This document shows, one piece after another, positions 21,499 to 32,918 of a stretch of DNA of 64,000 nucleotides; the stretch's first letter is position 1; every line of letters starts with the position of its first letter. The notes under the pieces are model-generated. The model had not been told where the DNA came from, did no database searches, and saw only the letters and a list, made by a program, of their open reading frames with translations. Origin of the DNA: Neoconidiobolus thromboides FSU 785 (lineage: Eukaryota > Entomophthoromycota > Entomophthoromycetes > Entomophthorales > Neoconidiobolaceae); the NCBI GenBank assembly GCA_025603075.1, contig MU626281.1:62001-126000 (forward strand), read 5' to 3'. The translations under genes and the position numbers were made by a program.

Positions 21499-23915
21499 AT
21501 ATAATATGGCTTTTGCTAAGAGTTAAGAGAGAAATAATAAATCGATATAAGTGGTATTTATTTTATGATAAATGTATTTATATTTGAAATCGACCTTTTT
21601 ATTCACTATGGTATAAATTTATCCTATGGGTAGTATTAACGTATTCATGGTATTAAGCCTTAAGTAGATTAAGCTACAAATTACAGTTTACATTAAAGCT
21701 ATACAATGTATGTTTAAATAGCTTGTGTGTTTAAACTGTTACTTTTACTAAAAATAGTAGAAAAAATTACAAATAGAATTGTAATTAAGGTTTTAACTAC
21801 CTAATAATGTCCTGTTAAAAAGTTTACTTAAATCAAAAATAGATATATTTTTCAGTAAACTAATAAAGGAAAAAATTAATCAAAATCGAACTCATATGTA
21901 TTATATTCTATGTTTTAGTTTTATTCAATTAATTAATAGTTTGATATATATAATGCTTAGAATTGCTAACTTCAATTATATTCGTATATTCTTTAAAGTA
22001 ATAATAAGCCATATAGTATGTTTTTTATTATTTCAAAATTATATTAGTTTTCTTATTAAAATCAAAACTCTAAAAAACATTATTTTAAATGCTAACGTCA
22101 TAATTATATATTATACAAGAAGTAATAATAATGGCAAAACTTTATTTTTTATGTAATTAAACAAAAAATGCTGTAAGCTTACAAGCTATCCACACAAAAC
22201 TAACTTTTGTTAACAATTAGATTTAAGTTCATTGGAGAGATTTAATTACAAAGGTGTATTAATCTTACATTTCATAAATAAAACATTCACTTGGTATAAA
22301 AATATATTTATCGAACTAAACTTGAAACTTTTTTCTAAAATTTATTAAATCATAATTAGAATAAATAATATGATTGTAAATAATATGTTAAATTACTAGG
22401 AAAAATTAATTTAAAAGGTGTATAACTAAACTATTTATAAACTATAATCAATGTGTTTTTAGATAAATATTTAAAAACTCTCCTTTAACAAGTAACAGGT
22501 TTAATTAAACTTAACTTTAGGGGTTAACTTATCATTTTGGTTAGTAATAAACTTTTAGCCAGTGAAATTTATGGAGTAATATCAAATAATATGGGGTAAC
22601 CTTAATTTAAGATCGGTCTCATTACCTTTTTAATGATAACAAAATACTACATCTAAAATACCTATCTTTTACTTTTAAGGATAGAGTTTTAGCAGTTAAC
22701 AAAAGTAATAAGTTTGAATCTATACAATTTAAAGGCTTTTTAAACTTTATTAAATTAAATTAATTTTATAACTTTAAAATTAAGTATTCTTCTTACACTT
22801 TTACCACTTTATTTTAGTTGTTAGACTTAGTAAATGTGTCAAGCTAAAGTAAGATTTTAAAATAAGTTATTCCCTATACTTATTAGTTAAATATTTTATA
22901 AGTTTCCAAAACAATTCAGATGTTAAAATAATATAACTTTTCTTAAATAAATTAATAATGAACAGGATTTGAATTATTAATTTTATACCTAAATTTAGAA
23001 AATTTTATAGATGTTAAGAATCTGGTTTGGATTTATGATGTGAGTTGTATATTTTTAATGTAAGTAGCTAGTTTTCTATACAAATTAAGGAAAAAATAAT
23101 CTAATAGAGGATCATAACATAACTCGTTTATTAAACTCTTATTTTATTTGATAAAATTGAGGCTTAAAGTTTTATTATCATCTATATAATTCTAATTTTA
23201 AAATTCTACTTTTATTTTACCTTTATTCTTTAGAATATAATAGCTGCTAATACATAAGACGCAATTTGTAACCTTATCATTGCTATAATAAAGTACAAAA
23301 TGTTTTATACTCCGAGTTTCAATGAACAGGCCTAGATTTTATATGGAAAGTAAAGTGTGAAATAGAATTAAATATCTAAATAAAGTTTAACTATATCGGA
23401 GATGGGTATACCATCATTTTAAGACCCTTCAATGAAACTGTCCTTTTTTATTTTGCTCTAAAAACACACCCAAAACAATAAAAAAAGGAATAAAGATAAC
23501 TTTTTCACACTAAAGGGCATGCTTAATTAAAAAGATTATAGTAACAAATGAAAACGGAATTGTTTGGATAATACACTTTAAAAAACGGTATTTTATTAAT
23601 TAATGGGTGTTAACTTCTCTCAAAGTATTTTCAAGGCTCATATACATAGCTTAATTTCTCCTTATTTTATAATCAATAGTTTATTGAAAGGGAAATATTA
23701 TTAAGGATAAGGTTGCCATAAAAAGTTAATCTAATTCTTTAACTAACTAAATTGGTATAATATTTTATAATTAATGACATTAACTAAAACTAAATATAAC
23801 TTTTATAAGATTAAACCCTTAAATTAAGCATACGTTTAGAAAGTAAATCTAATATAAAAGGATAGAATAGTGAATTCTTTTCCATATTTTTTTTGAAAAT
23901 TGTTTACTTGACAAA

Positions 23916-24338
23916 ATGAAATTGACACATATATTAAATCAAGATTCTACTCAAAGTTGCAATAGCACAAACCTCCCTTCAATTAGATTCCTTTTCCCTT
24001 CTACATTTACTTCAAGTAGAGAAATTCTCCCATCTTTTGATTTTGGTACCACAAGTTATAGCGGTAATCAAAGTTATATCGTAGATACACGTTCAACCTC
24101 TCCTGAGGATAACCAAGAACAAAAAGTAAAAATAAGGAACCGCAGAAAGTATATAGAAATAGAAAGGGTATTCAAATGTAATCATACAGGCTGTACAAAA
24201 TCGTATGGTGCCTTAAATCATCTTAACACTCATGTTATATTGAAAAACCACGGACCAAAGAGGTCGCCCCAAGAATTTAAAAAGTTCAAAAAATGCATGA
24301 GAATGGTTCAATTTAACTATTCTCTTGCTTATAATTAA
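23916..24338 (+). CDS. Con7-like C2H2 zinc-finger protein, 140 residues
   Basis: Single exon. A basic stretch (RNRRKYIEIERVF) leads into one C2H2 finger with C88, C93, H106 and H112. The finger includes KSYGALNHLNTHV and the downstream KRSPQEFKKFKK, the signature of fungal Con7-type regulators (Magnaporthe Con7 has KAYGTLNHLNAHV followed by KRTPEEFKEIRK). Con7 proteins are nuclear transcription factors for morphogenesis and infection genes. This protein is much shorter than Con7, with a Ser/Thr-rich N-terminus and almost no C-terminal region. A paralogue lies at 38422. Both are isolated in gene-poor DNA. DNA binding is likely; targets are unknown. Confidence 0.8.
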   Translation: MKLTHILNQDSTQSCNSTNLPSIRFLFPSTFTSSREILPSFDFGTTSYSGNQSYIVDTRSTSPEDNQEQKVKIRNRRKYIEIERVFKCNHTGCTKSYGALNHLNTHVILKNHGPKRSPQEFKKFKKCMRMVQFNYSLAYN

Positions 24339-25915
24339 CATTCAATCTCTTCATCTTTAAATCATTTAAATTTTGTATTTCTGACAAATTTAACACACTT
24401 TATAATAAAACATATGTTTAAAATAGTTTAAGATTATAACATTATAGTTCCTTTAAAATAATATCTTAAATATTTATTATCAATCCTCATTGAAAATAAT
24501 CAAACATCTCATTATCTTTGAACAGTAGTAGTATAAAGTAGTATTAAAATTAACCTTTTAATCAAGAAATTGGCATCAGTAAATTTTTAAATTTACTAAA
24601 TACTTAAATTTCATTTCTTAAATTTTTTAAATACTATTTAAAAATTAAAAGGATCAAAGTTAGTTTTAATACTTTTAGGCCCCTGGTCTTTAAGGATTTG
24701 ATAATATCCTCATTTTATTTTAGTTTTTATTTCTAATAAATGTATTATGGTTAGTAGTAAAGTAAACGTTTAAGTTGTCAATTAACTATTTGTGGTGCTT
24801 TAAAACAATATACTTTATATTTTACTTTCCAAATAAATTGAATCAAAATATCATTTTTTCACATTTGTTTAAAATCATAATACTAGTTTATTTATTTTGA
24901 ATGAATTAAATGGAAATTAATTTTTTTATACATATTATGAAGCAATGATAGAAAGAATTTAATGATAATGAGTACTGTTATGACAATTAAAAATAAAACT
25001 GTTAGCAATATTTAATTTTAGCTTGGGTTGGTAGTAGCGAAAATAGTATTTTTTTAATGAATCCTATCATGATACAAACTATCCCTTTGATTTTGCTTGT
25101 AGTTTTTAAAACTCAAACATTTACTTCCTTGCAAAATTTCTTCGGCTAGTATTTATTTAGATACTTTTTTTAAACCCCAGCTCTATGGTTTAGTAAAGTT
25201 TATGTCTAAATTTTTTATTCTTAAATGAACAATTAGCTATTGCATAGTTGAGATTTGACAACTATATTGGGGAATAAAGGGGGTTTTGAGCTTTATTTTG
25301 TAAAAAAAACAACCCCTGAAAGTTAAATATGTTTAAAAATGCTGACAAAGCCAAAACTAATTATTAGTGGATTCTTCTAAAAGAATTAAGTTTATTTTGC
25401 ATAGTAAATCTTGCAACATAGATTGAATTTTTGAGTAATAAATTATAGAATCAATAACGTTAAAATACTAATTAACATAATCAATTTTTCATAGTAAAAT
25501 GTTAATTTTTAATCTTTTAACTTTTTCCTTACTATCTAACACATCTATTATTATGATCGTTATAATATTATAAGCTTATATATAGTTGTTGACTCTGGTA
25601 TTGAATGCTCTCATTCAAACTTAAAGCTAAATTGCTATTTTCAATACTACGTTAAAACACTATATTATCTAATGTGTATAATATAATAAAAAATTGATTA
25701 GAATTCAAGATAAACCAGCAGATAAGTAGGCTTAGATTTATTAAAAATTAAAAATGGTTGCATAGCTGAAAAGTAATTTAATTTCAAAGTTTGCTTTTAA
25801 TTACATTTGATTATATTAAATTGATTTATAGGATATACTCTAGATTATGCGCGATTAAAAATGTGTATTAAAGAGAAGATATAATTCCTGCTTCGATTAA
25901 AAGCCCTTTCGACGC
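24339..25915. other. Gene-free AT-rich region
   Basis: About 1.6 kb between the Con7-like gene and the 3' end of the VTC4-like gene. There are no repeats of the main families and no convincing ORF. Confidence 0.5.
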
Positions 25916-28092
25916 TTAAGGGCTGGTTAGACTGCTAAATTTAAGCCAGAAATTGATTAATACAGCGATAAAAATAACAGCAACTAAAAGTATAGGACCT
26001 GCCCTATCATCGTAAGGACCAGGTTCCCGACGGCGAATCTTTTCCGCACGCCATTGGAAAACGAACAGTGCGTAAACCATAACAAGTAATGCAATTATGG
26101 TAAAAATTAAGCCTGAGATTTGACCAACCCAATCACCAAAATTTAAAAGACCTAAAGCTAAACCTCCTAAAACTAAAGCAAAATTTAACCAAGATAAGAA
26201 GGTACGTTCATTAGCAAAGAACACTTTAGGTTCAACTCGAACTGGAATGGATATTCTTTTATCCACCACTTTATTTCTGTCATTTTGGGCTACTTGATTC
26301 CTTACACTAGTACTTTGCTTTGAAAACAAGTTACTGAATAGGCCTGAACTTGATGTTTGCTCTTGATGTTTTCCATTAAGAAGTAATGGAGCGCGTTCGT
26401 CACTGTTGTTTTGAGCTTTAATAGAGTGACCATTAGACTTCGCTTGTGATTTATTGAAGGTAGAGTAAGATTGAGTAGGTTCATACATATCAATACGTAC
26501 TTCACCATCACGGGATACAGTACTGGGAGTGTCATTAGAAATAGATTGAGATGAATTATCACGAGTAGATGTACCATGGGAAGAAAGTTTGAACGATGGA
26601 GAAGGAGCTCTGCGTATATCCTTGTCCATTTGTGGAAGCCAGAAAGGTAAAAGAGAAACTCTGTTTTCCATAAGAGAGGCAATACCATGGATATACTTGG
26701 AAAAGTTAGGAACTGGCTCAACTAGATGAGAGTTAACCAAATTGTCAACCCATTTAGGAGTAGGGCCTCCAGCACTAGTTTCTAATTTGACTTCAAGGAT
26801 AGAGTAAGGGAAACGCACGATATCAGATGATGGGAGATTACCAAAAGGATATTTGGCTCCTAAATCAGTACGGCGCCAATTATCACCGCGTCGTTGTTTA
26901 TCTAAATTATCTTCTCTAATCATTGCTACTTCTGAATCAAGAGTTATTCTAACAGAAGAATCTCCGGGCATTTGGAAAGCGGTACGGTTATAGAAAGTAC
27001 GAAGTACTGGCTTAAGTTGGCGTTGGGTAATTGCGAGTTGGATCTCATCAGAGAGCTGCTCAATAGCCTCGATTTGGTCTTCAGGAAGTTCATTAGAATC
27101 TTTTAACTTACCTATTGCTCGTTCCATAACCTTTTCATCATTAAGGAAACCATTGACGTACTTCTCTTTGATACGGAATTGTTGTTTGGTATGTGTCTCT
27201 CCCATCCAACCTTCTCTAAGCGATTTCTTTTCAACAAATATTTCACTATTATCTTCACCTCCGAACCAGGTAAGGCAATAAGTTGTTGAATTTTCTTTTT
27301 TCTCAATACGATCATTATAGACATCAAAATTATCATTATCTAAATAAATGGAAGAAGTTCTTGGATCTACTTTTCCTGTTTGGTTGGATTTTCCATTGTA
27401 AACTAATACTGGGAGATTCTTCAATACGTAGAGTTTGAGTTCCATAACGTTATCAGGGTGTACCCAATACTTAACGGTTCGACAGATTCTAGTTTGTGGA
27501 CCATGGGATGGTTGGCCATTCATAATAGGAACGTCGTTACGAACAATAGCATACAATTTAGAAAGCTTCAAGAGAAGCGCATCGAAGTTCTCTTTAAAGA
27601 AAGGTTTACTATTTAAACGAACCAAAAACATTGGCTTTAAGATGTACCCAGCATACTTATCATGCTTTTTGATAATCTTCAAAAACCCAGTATAATTCAA
27701 ACGAGTAAACTTGGCAAGTTCATTAACTTCTGGTATGACTCTATTAATTTCATCCTCTGCATTCTGAATTTCAGAAGAGCTGGCATCGGGATTTGATGCA
27801 ATCCCATTGACCAAAACTTCGCAATGCTGTATACGACGATTAATTTCCCCAGTTTTTATACTTTGAAAAGCAGAAACCTGGTGTCTTTAATAACTGATTT
27901 AAATACAATAGAATTAACAAAGCTTACTTTTTCTAAGTCCTTTTCAAGGAATTCCACAAACCTTGCTTCATCGTCTTCATTAAACTGGGAGGAATCTTTC
28001 GTCCTTATCAAACGTTTAAGACCATCATAGTCAATGTAATAGAATCGCCATTCTGAATACAATGAATTATTAAGCTGTTGACCAAACTTCAT
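25916..28092 (-). CDS. VTC4-like polyphosphate polymerase subunit (SPX, tunnel domain, DUF202)
   Basis: Two exons (27928-28092, 25916-27877) encode 708 residues, close to yeast Vtc4. An N-terminal SPX domain (1-150) starts MKFGQQL and has [11 protein letters not shown] and the inositol-pyrophosphate-sensing cluster KKHDKYAG. The central tunnel domain (about 220-480) has [37 protein letters not shown] and SILEVKL. A Ser-rich linker leads to three membrane segments (about 600-700) with [12 protein letters not shown]. In yeast the VTC complex makes polyphosphate from ATP and moves it into the vacuole under SPX control. Odd: the motif that reads RLRWYG in Vtc4 as I remember it reads CLTWFG here (C256, T258). 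It may therefore be a regulatory Vtc2/3-type subunit or a weakened enzyme. The VTC1-like gene is divergent, 1.4 kb away. Confidence 0.9.
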
Positions 28093-29530
28093 AATGCTAA
28101 AATATCTTTTATTAAATTTAAAGTTAAGATGTAAAAGATGAAAAAGATGAAAAAGATGAAAATTAAATAAATTTCTACTTCTTATTTAAATTTAATTTAG
28201 AGAGATAATTGGTGTAACGTAACCACAATCTTAGTAGATATTATGCTTAAAAATGAAATTAGAAAATGACCGCGACTTCTTTTTTTTTATTACTATTTTT
28301 GGGGATTTGGGTCATATTGCTAAGGTATCATTTTTACACAAATAGTTCTATTTTTTGTGATTTTTAAATCATCAAAGAATATGATTGCATATTTGTTTCA
28401 ACATGAAATGTATATTGTTATATACTATATTAAAGCTTTAATTTTATGATACTATAAAAATATGATATGATATTTATAATACCAACAATACTAATATATT
28501 AGTGTATGATGTTTATTCTAAAATTATTATATCAAATTAATCAAAGGGCGACAGTTAATTAAAGGGTGAAACCAAGGTTATCTAAATAAAATGAAATGTT
28601 AAGTCATAGAATATGCTTTAATACCATCCCCCTACGATTATTTTTAGTTTACTATTTAGAGCCGATATTCTCAAAAGGTATATCGCTTCAATGTATATAA
28701 TTACGGTTTAGCCATTATAGTAAAGGTTACAGATATTTCAACAACTAATAATAAATATATTCCAACTTTTGAAAAAAAAATACTATTTTGTGCAACAAAA
28801 GTTCCACCTCAGAAAATAATAAAAGGTGGAATTATACAATTCTCGCATCTAATATACTCTAATAAGCCTATCTATATTTTATACACAATTTAATTTGTTC
28901 GATTAATAGAGTGCATTATTAAATAGTTATATTCCTTCATTAAATATGTAATAAAAAATATTAACAAAATGGAATTAAATATATTATGAGTATACTTTAA
29001 AGCGTTTTATATCATGAGTAGGTCACAATCAAAGGGATTTAACTTTAATTTTAAAAATAGATAAAAAAATATCACAAGTTTTATTAAAAAACAATTAAAG
29101 ATTAGGTCTTAAAAAAACCTCGGCCTTCTATATTCATGGATGGTTGTACTCATTATACTTAATTTATTTTTTAAATTATTAATTTTGATTAAACTGTCCC
29201 TTTTTCAATTAAAGTGGTTTGGGCCTTAGTGGAGTCGAAAAGGAGTCATTATCTTTTAAAGAAAGCTGGTTTCTCAATATCTTTAAAACTAAAATACTCA
29301 TCAAAGAATTTCTGCAATCCTCTAACACTCTATTCAGTTCTTCAAATATCTTCATTCCTAAATAAACTATACCTCTCATCATTAGTGTGTAATCAAAAAA
29401 AATGGGTTTATCAAATAAAATTAAGCATAAAATTGAAGATTGTCAATGATTTGTTAACTTTATAATTTAATAAAAAAATAATTTTAAATAAAAAGTTCAA
29501 AAGGGAATTTGATTTTTTTATTGTATTACA
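28093..29530. promoter_or_regulatory. Shared upstream region of the divergent VTC genes
   Basis: 1.44 kb between the two start codons. Near VTC4-like it holds a 9-bp tandem repeat of GATGAAAAA type (about 28129-28160) in the likely 5' UTR and TTACACCAAT on the minus strand at 28208-28217. I saw no CACGTG (Pho4-type) site. A TTG-initiated ORF at 29214-29465 is not convincing. Confidence 0.5.
28210..28220 (-). promoter_or_regulatory. ACGTTACACCA promoter element with CCAAT box
   Basis: On the minus strand it reads ACGTTACACCAAT, so it merges with a CCAAT box. The nearest edge lies 118 bases from the VTC4-like start. It matches the element at 17903, and TTACACCAAT recurs at 48005. Confidence 0.4.
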
Positions 29531-29996
29531 ATGACTCAAAATTTCTTACAGAATGTATTAGCTCAGTTAGGGTTTTCAGGCTATGAAAGAATAAACGAAA
29601 ATGTAACCCCACCAACAAGTAAACCCCCTAATCCAAAAGGATTTTTTGCTAATGAGAGAACGTTTTTATCATGGTTGAAATTCTCTCTAATCTTAGGCTC
29701 ATTATCAATAGCATTATTAAATTATTCCGATACCCCAGCTGGGTTTTACTCTGCTTCTACTTTTGCTATCCTTTCAGTTGCGCTTATGGTATACTCTTAT
29801 ATAGTTTTCCGCTGGAGAGCAAATAAGATCAGTAATAAGGAGATTGGCTTTTATGGTAATTTAATTTAATTCAATTTTTGAAAACTTATTGACTCATTTT
29901 TTAGATGAAAGATTGGGACCTATAATATTAATTATTTCAGTTATCTTAGGAGTCTCTATTAACTTTTGGCTAAACTTTGCAGCTTCTTTATTATAA
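29531..29996 (+). CDS. VTC1: VTC1-like DUF202 membrane protein
   Basis: Two exons (29531-29855, 29905-29996) encode 138 residues, near the 129 of yeast Vtc1. A short N-terminal tail is followed by [17 protein letters not shown], the DUF202 hallmark, then three hydrophobic segments (about 45-65, 75-97, 112-135) with VFRWRANKI between the second and third and YDERLGP just after the intron. Vtc1 is the small membrane subunit that helps form the polyphosphate channel of the VTC complex in the vacuole membrane. It shares the [12 protein letters not shown] block and the INFWL end with the C-terminus of the neighbouring VTC4-like protein. The pair is divergently arranged, which would allow joint regulation. 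Confidence 0.88.
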
Positions 29997-30346
29997 ACGA
30001 CTAACTCCAACCTAACAATCCTTGCTTTGAATAGAGCTAATTTAAACAACTGCATTAATAAAATGTAATATTAATAATAAACATCTTTTTAGAAACTAAA
30101 TGTATAAATTTGAGAACTTGATATTATTATGTAATAAATTCTTTAATATAATATGAAAGGATTAATTCCGTTTTTATTTTTATTTTTATTTTATATTGAA
30201 TATTAGGTTAAATCGAAGTTATTACACTTTAGTTAAAGATACAATGATAACAATTATTGAGGTGAGATATCCCTCAATCATATTTTGTTTGTAAATTAGG
30301 TTCCTATTGTATTACTGATTCATGTTGTTTGTTATTATATTGATTA

Positions 30347-30450
30347 TAATAGAGGGTGTTTTTTGGTTTCATCATTTTTTCCATTCTTCAGATGCTATTT
30401 AAGTGAAAAATTAGTAGCAAAATCAATAAACAAAAAAAGACATTTCATAA
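30347..30450 (-). mobile_element. Diverged MITE
   Basis: Body about 30351-30446 with a recognisable GAGGGTGTTTTTTGGTTTC start and substituted right end (GACATTTC). The flanks are A/T-rich but the duplication is no longer clear. Confidence 0.6.
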
Positions 30451-30783
30451 AGCAATTTTGTATTGACTTTAATAGAATAACTTCATATTAACTCTAATGA
30501 GTGATGGTGTATATGAATTTTAAAGCTAAATTATAAAATACTAATCAATTATTAAATCATTTTATTAGTATAAATATTACAATTATTTAATAATAAAACT
30601 TATTAAAATCTGGAGCTAAATCTTATTCTAATAGGAAATGTAGAACATTAATGATAGATTTTTGAAATCTATTAGTCATATTATCTGTACCATCATTTAT
30701 ACAATATATACAGGTTGTTTCTTATAATCATGAAGAAATTTCTATTTTACTTTAAACATAAATTCTTTTGAATTATATATAGC

Positions 30784-30888
30784 ATATGGGGATGGATTTT
30801 TTTGTTTAAGAATTTTACTACAACCTTTCCACTCAAATAGTGCTTAAAAAATGGAAAAATAATGAAACCAAAAAAAACAGCCCCATAT
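30784..30888 (+). mobile_element. MITE copy, ATAT duplication
   Basis: Body 30788-30884, nearly identical to the copy at 35544 including TTTTACTACAACCTTTCC, so these two are recent relatives. Confidence 0.85.
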
Positions 30889-31530
30889 AGTAATTGAATT
30901 TTTATAACTATTGGAATATATGATATAAATAAGAGTATTTATTTTTAGTTCAATCATTATAATGATATATATGGCTAGCATCTATTTTCCAAAAGAACAT
31001 CTTTATACAATCATTAGGTTTTATTAATATTATACCAGTACTTAAATGTCTTTAATACCACTTCAAATTTTTTAAAATACGGGATTATAAAAACCTCAAG
31101 TTGGTAAGCTGAACATTTGGATAGTTAAAACCCTCCCGAACAGCATCTACTTTATTCTAAACCTAGTATATTTACACTTAATAAAAACTTGATAAATGTA
31201 GTAAGACTATTATCTCGTTTTAGAATACTTTTTTAATCTCAAGGAGAGCTTAGAAGTTATTAAACAAAAGTTAGAAGCTGGAAATAAAGAAATTAAAAAC
31301 TAGAAAAAGACTAGATCTTATTAAACTCAAAGAAGTCTAAAAGCAATAAATTCAAGGATGGTTTTAATACTATAAAAATAATTACGTATCTATTATTTAG
31401 AAATATCGGTATCTATTACAATAACTTTGTTCTAAAAGACTTTATTTTAAATCAAACAAATTCATGTGTTTTATTAAAGATAAAGTTTTTATATTTTTTA
31501 ATAAAAGTAGACTATGAAAATATTATTAGT

Positions 31531-31636
31531 ATATGGGGATGTTTTTTTGATTTCATTACTTTTTCCATGTTTTAAGCGCTATTTGAGTAGAATAATTGTT
31601 AGTAAAATTCTTAAGCAAAAAAATACATCCCTATAT
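31531..31636 (-). mobile_element. MITE copy, ATAT duplication
   Basis: Body 31535-31632 with ends GGGGATG and CATCCCT. It is flanked by ATAT. Confidence 0.85.
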
Positions 31637-32337
31637 TATAAATTGATTAGAGTTTTTTTTATTTAGTTTTATTGTATTGATAATATTAATGCGGAGAAAG
31701 TTGTTCGAAATTACCGTGAACTATGAGAATATTGTATAAATTTATTTTAAAAGGATACTAGAAGTTCAATAACTATATCATTTTATGTAATATCATTTAT
31801 GATGTAGCAAAGCTATAGAATGTGAAAGTAATATAGTAATGTCTTTTCTGTTTCAGCATTTAGCTAGTGATTTTTAATTTTATACTACACAAAAATATAC
31901 AAAACTGAAACAGAGAGACATCCACATATGTATCTATTAAGATAAACGCATTTTCGAATAAGCATTAATTTGAGTTATTTTGTTAAATCTTAGATCATTG
32001 ATCTTAAAACATATTATCTATAGTTTTTATTGGGAAAATTACCAAATCACTCTATATATATCACAAAGCCTTGATAAACGAACCCATTTATCCACCTTCT
32101 CTACGCTTAAACTACCATTATATTTTAGCCTACCAAACTAATTACCGTAGAATCTAAATGATTGGATAAAAATGAAAAATTTCAGAATTAGCCTATTGTT
32201 TAAGCGAATTCAATCTGCGAGTAAACCAATCATTAGTAATAAAGGATAAACTCCAAGACTAAATAAAAAGGTGCGGGAATTGATCTAATCTTTGATCTTT
32301 AATCAATCTTCATTGTTTAAATCTATAGTTAAATACA

Positions 32338-32918
32338 ATGTCTAAAGTCTTTACTAAACAAGAGGTTAGCGCTCACTCATCTGACTCAGATCTTTATCTT
32401 ATTGTAAATGGAAATGTTTATGATGTTACCAAGTTTATTCAAGAAGTAAATATTATTATTATTATTATTTTTTCACATTGATTTATATTTTTAGCATCCA
32501 GGAGGTGAAGAGGTTCTCCTTGAGCTTGGTGGTCAAGATGCTACCGAAGCTTATTTAGATATTGGTCATTCCGAATCTGCTGATAAGCTCCTTGAAAGTT
32601 ATAAAGTCGGGACTATTGATCCAGATTCAGAAGTAAATATAGTTATTTCTTATCAAGAATTCTAACTTAATTTTTATAGCCAGTAAAATCTGAAGCAAAA
32701 GAGCAAGTTAAATCAGCTGCTCAACACTCAACAGGAGGATCAAAGTAAGTTTTTTATACTAATTTATAAACATTATTTTTATTGTAAAAAGGTGCATATT
32801 GTGTTAACATACACTTTATTCGAAAACTAAACTAAATAAATCTATTTTTAGTATTATCCCTCTTCTTATCCCAGTTATCGTTGCTATCCTTTTCTATGCA
32901 TACAAGAATTTTGCTTGA
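32338..32918 (+). CDS. Cytochrome b5, tail-anchored
   Basis: Four exons (32338-32445, 32495-32632, 32680-32744, 32852-32918) encode 125 residues. The heme-binding core (1-80) has LYLIVNGNVYDVTKF, then HPGGEEVLLELGGQDAT with the first axial histidine (H37) and DIGHSESADKLL with the second. A charged linker leads to a C-terminal membrane anchor (IIPLLIPVIVAILFYAYKNFA). This is the layout of microsomal cytochrome b5, which passes electrons to desaturases, hydroxylases and P450s at the endoplasmic reticulum. The size is typical of fungal forms. Codon use is less AT-biased than its neighbours, as often seen in highly expressed genes. Exon boundaries fall at the HPGG motif and before the anchor. 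Confidence 0.93.

Larger units (their letters stand above)
17819..23915. other. Gene-free, repeat-bearing region
   Basis: About 6 kb with no supportable gene. It holds decayed MITE pieces (about 18861-18957, 18988-19046, start at 19117), an inverted repeat at 19417-19546, the solo LTR at 19729 and the MITE at 21395. The ORFs in this stretch are low-complexity Ile/Asn/Leu/Lys-rich and not convincing. Confidence 0.5.
29997..32337. other. Gene-free region with three MITEs; promoter of cytochrome b5
   Basis: It contains MITEs at 30351, 30788 and 31535. A CCAAT box, ACCAATCAT at 32225-32233, lies 105 bases upstream of the cytochrome b5 start. No other gene is seen. Confidence 0.5.

Noticed and set aside
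21896-22156. ORF of 86 codons
   Set aside because: Ile/Asn/Tyr/Phe-rich low-complexity product typical of chance ORFs in AT-rich DNA.
29214-29465. ORF of 83 codons in the VTC intergenic region
   Set aside because: Starts at TTG, no recognised motif, lies in the likely promoter region.
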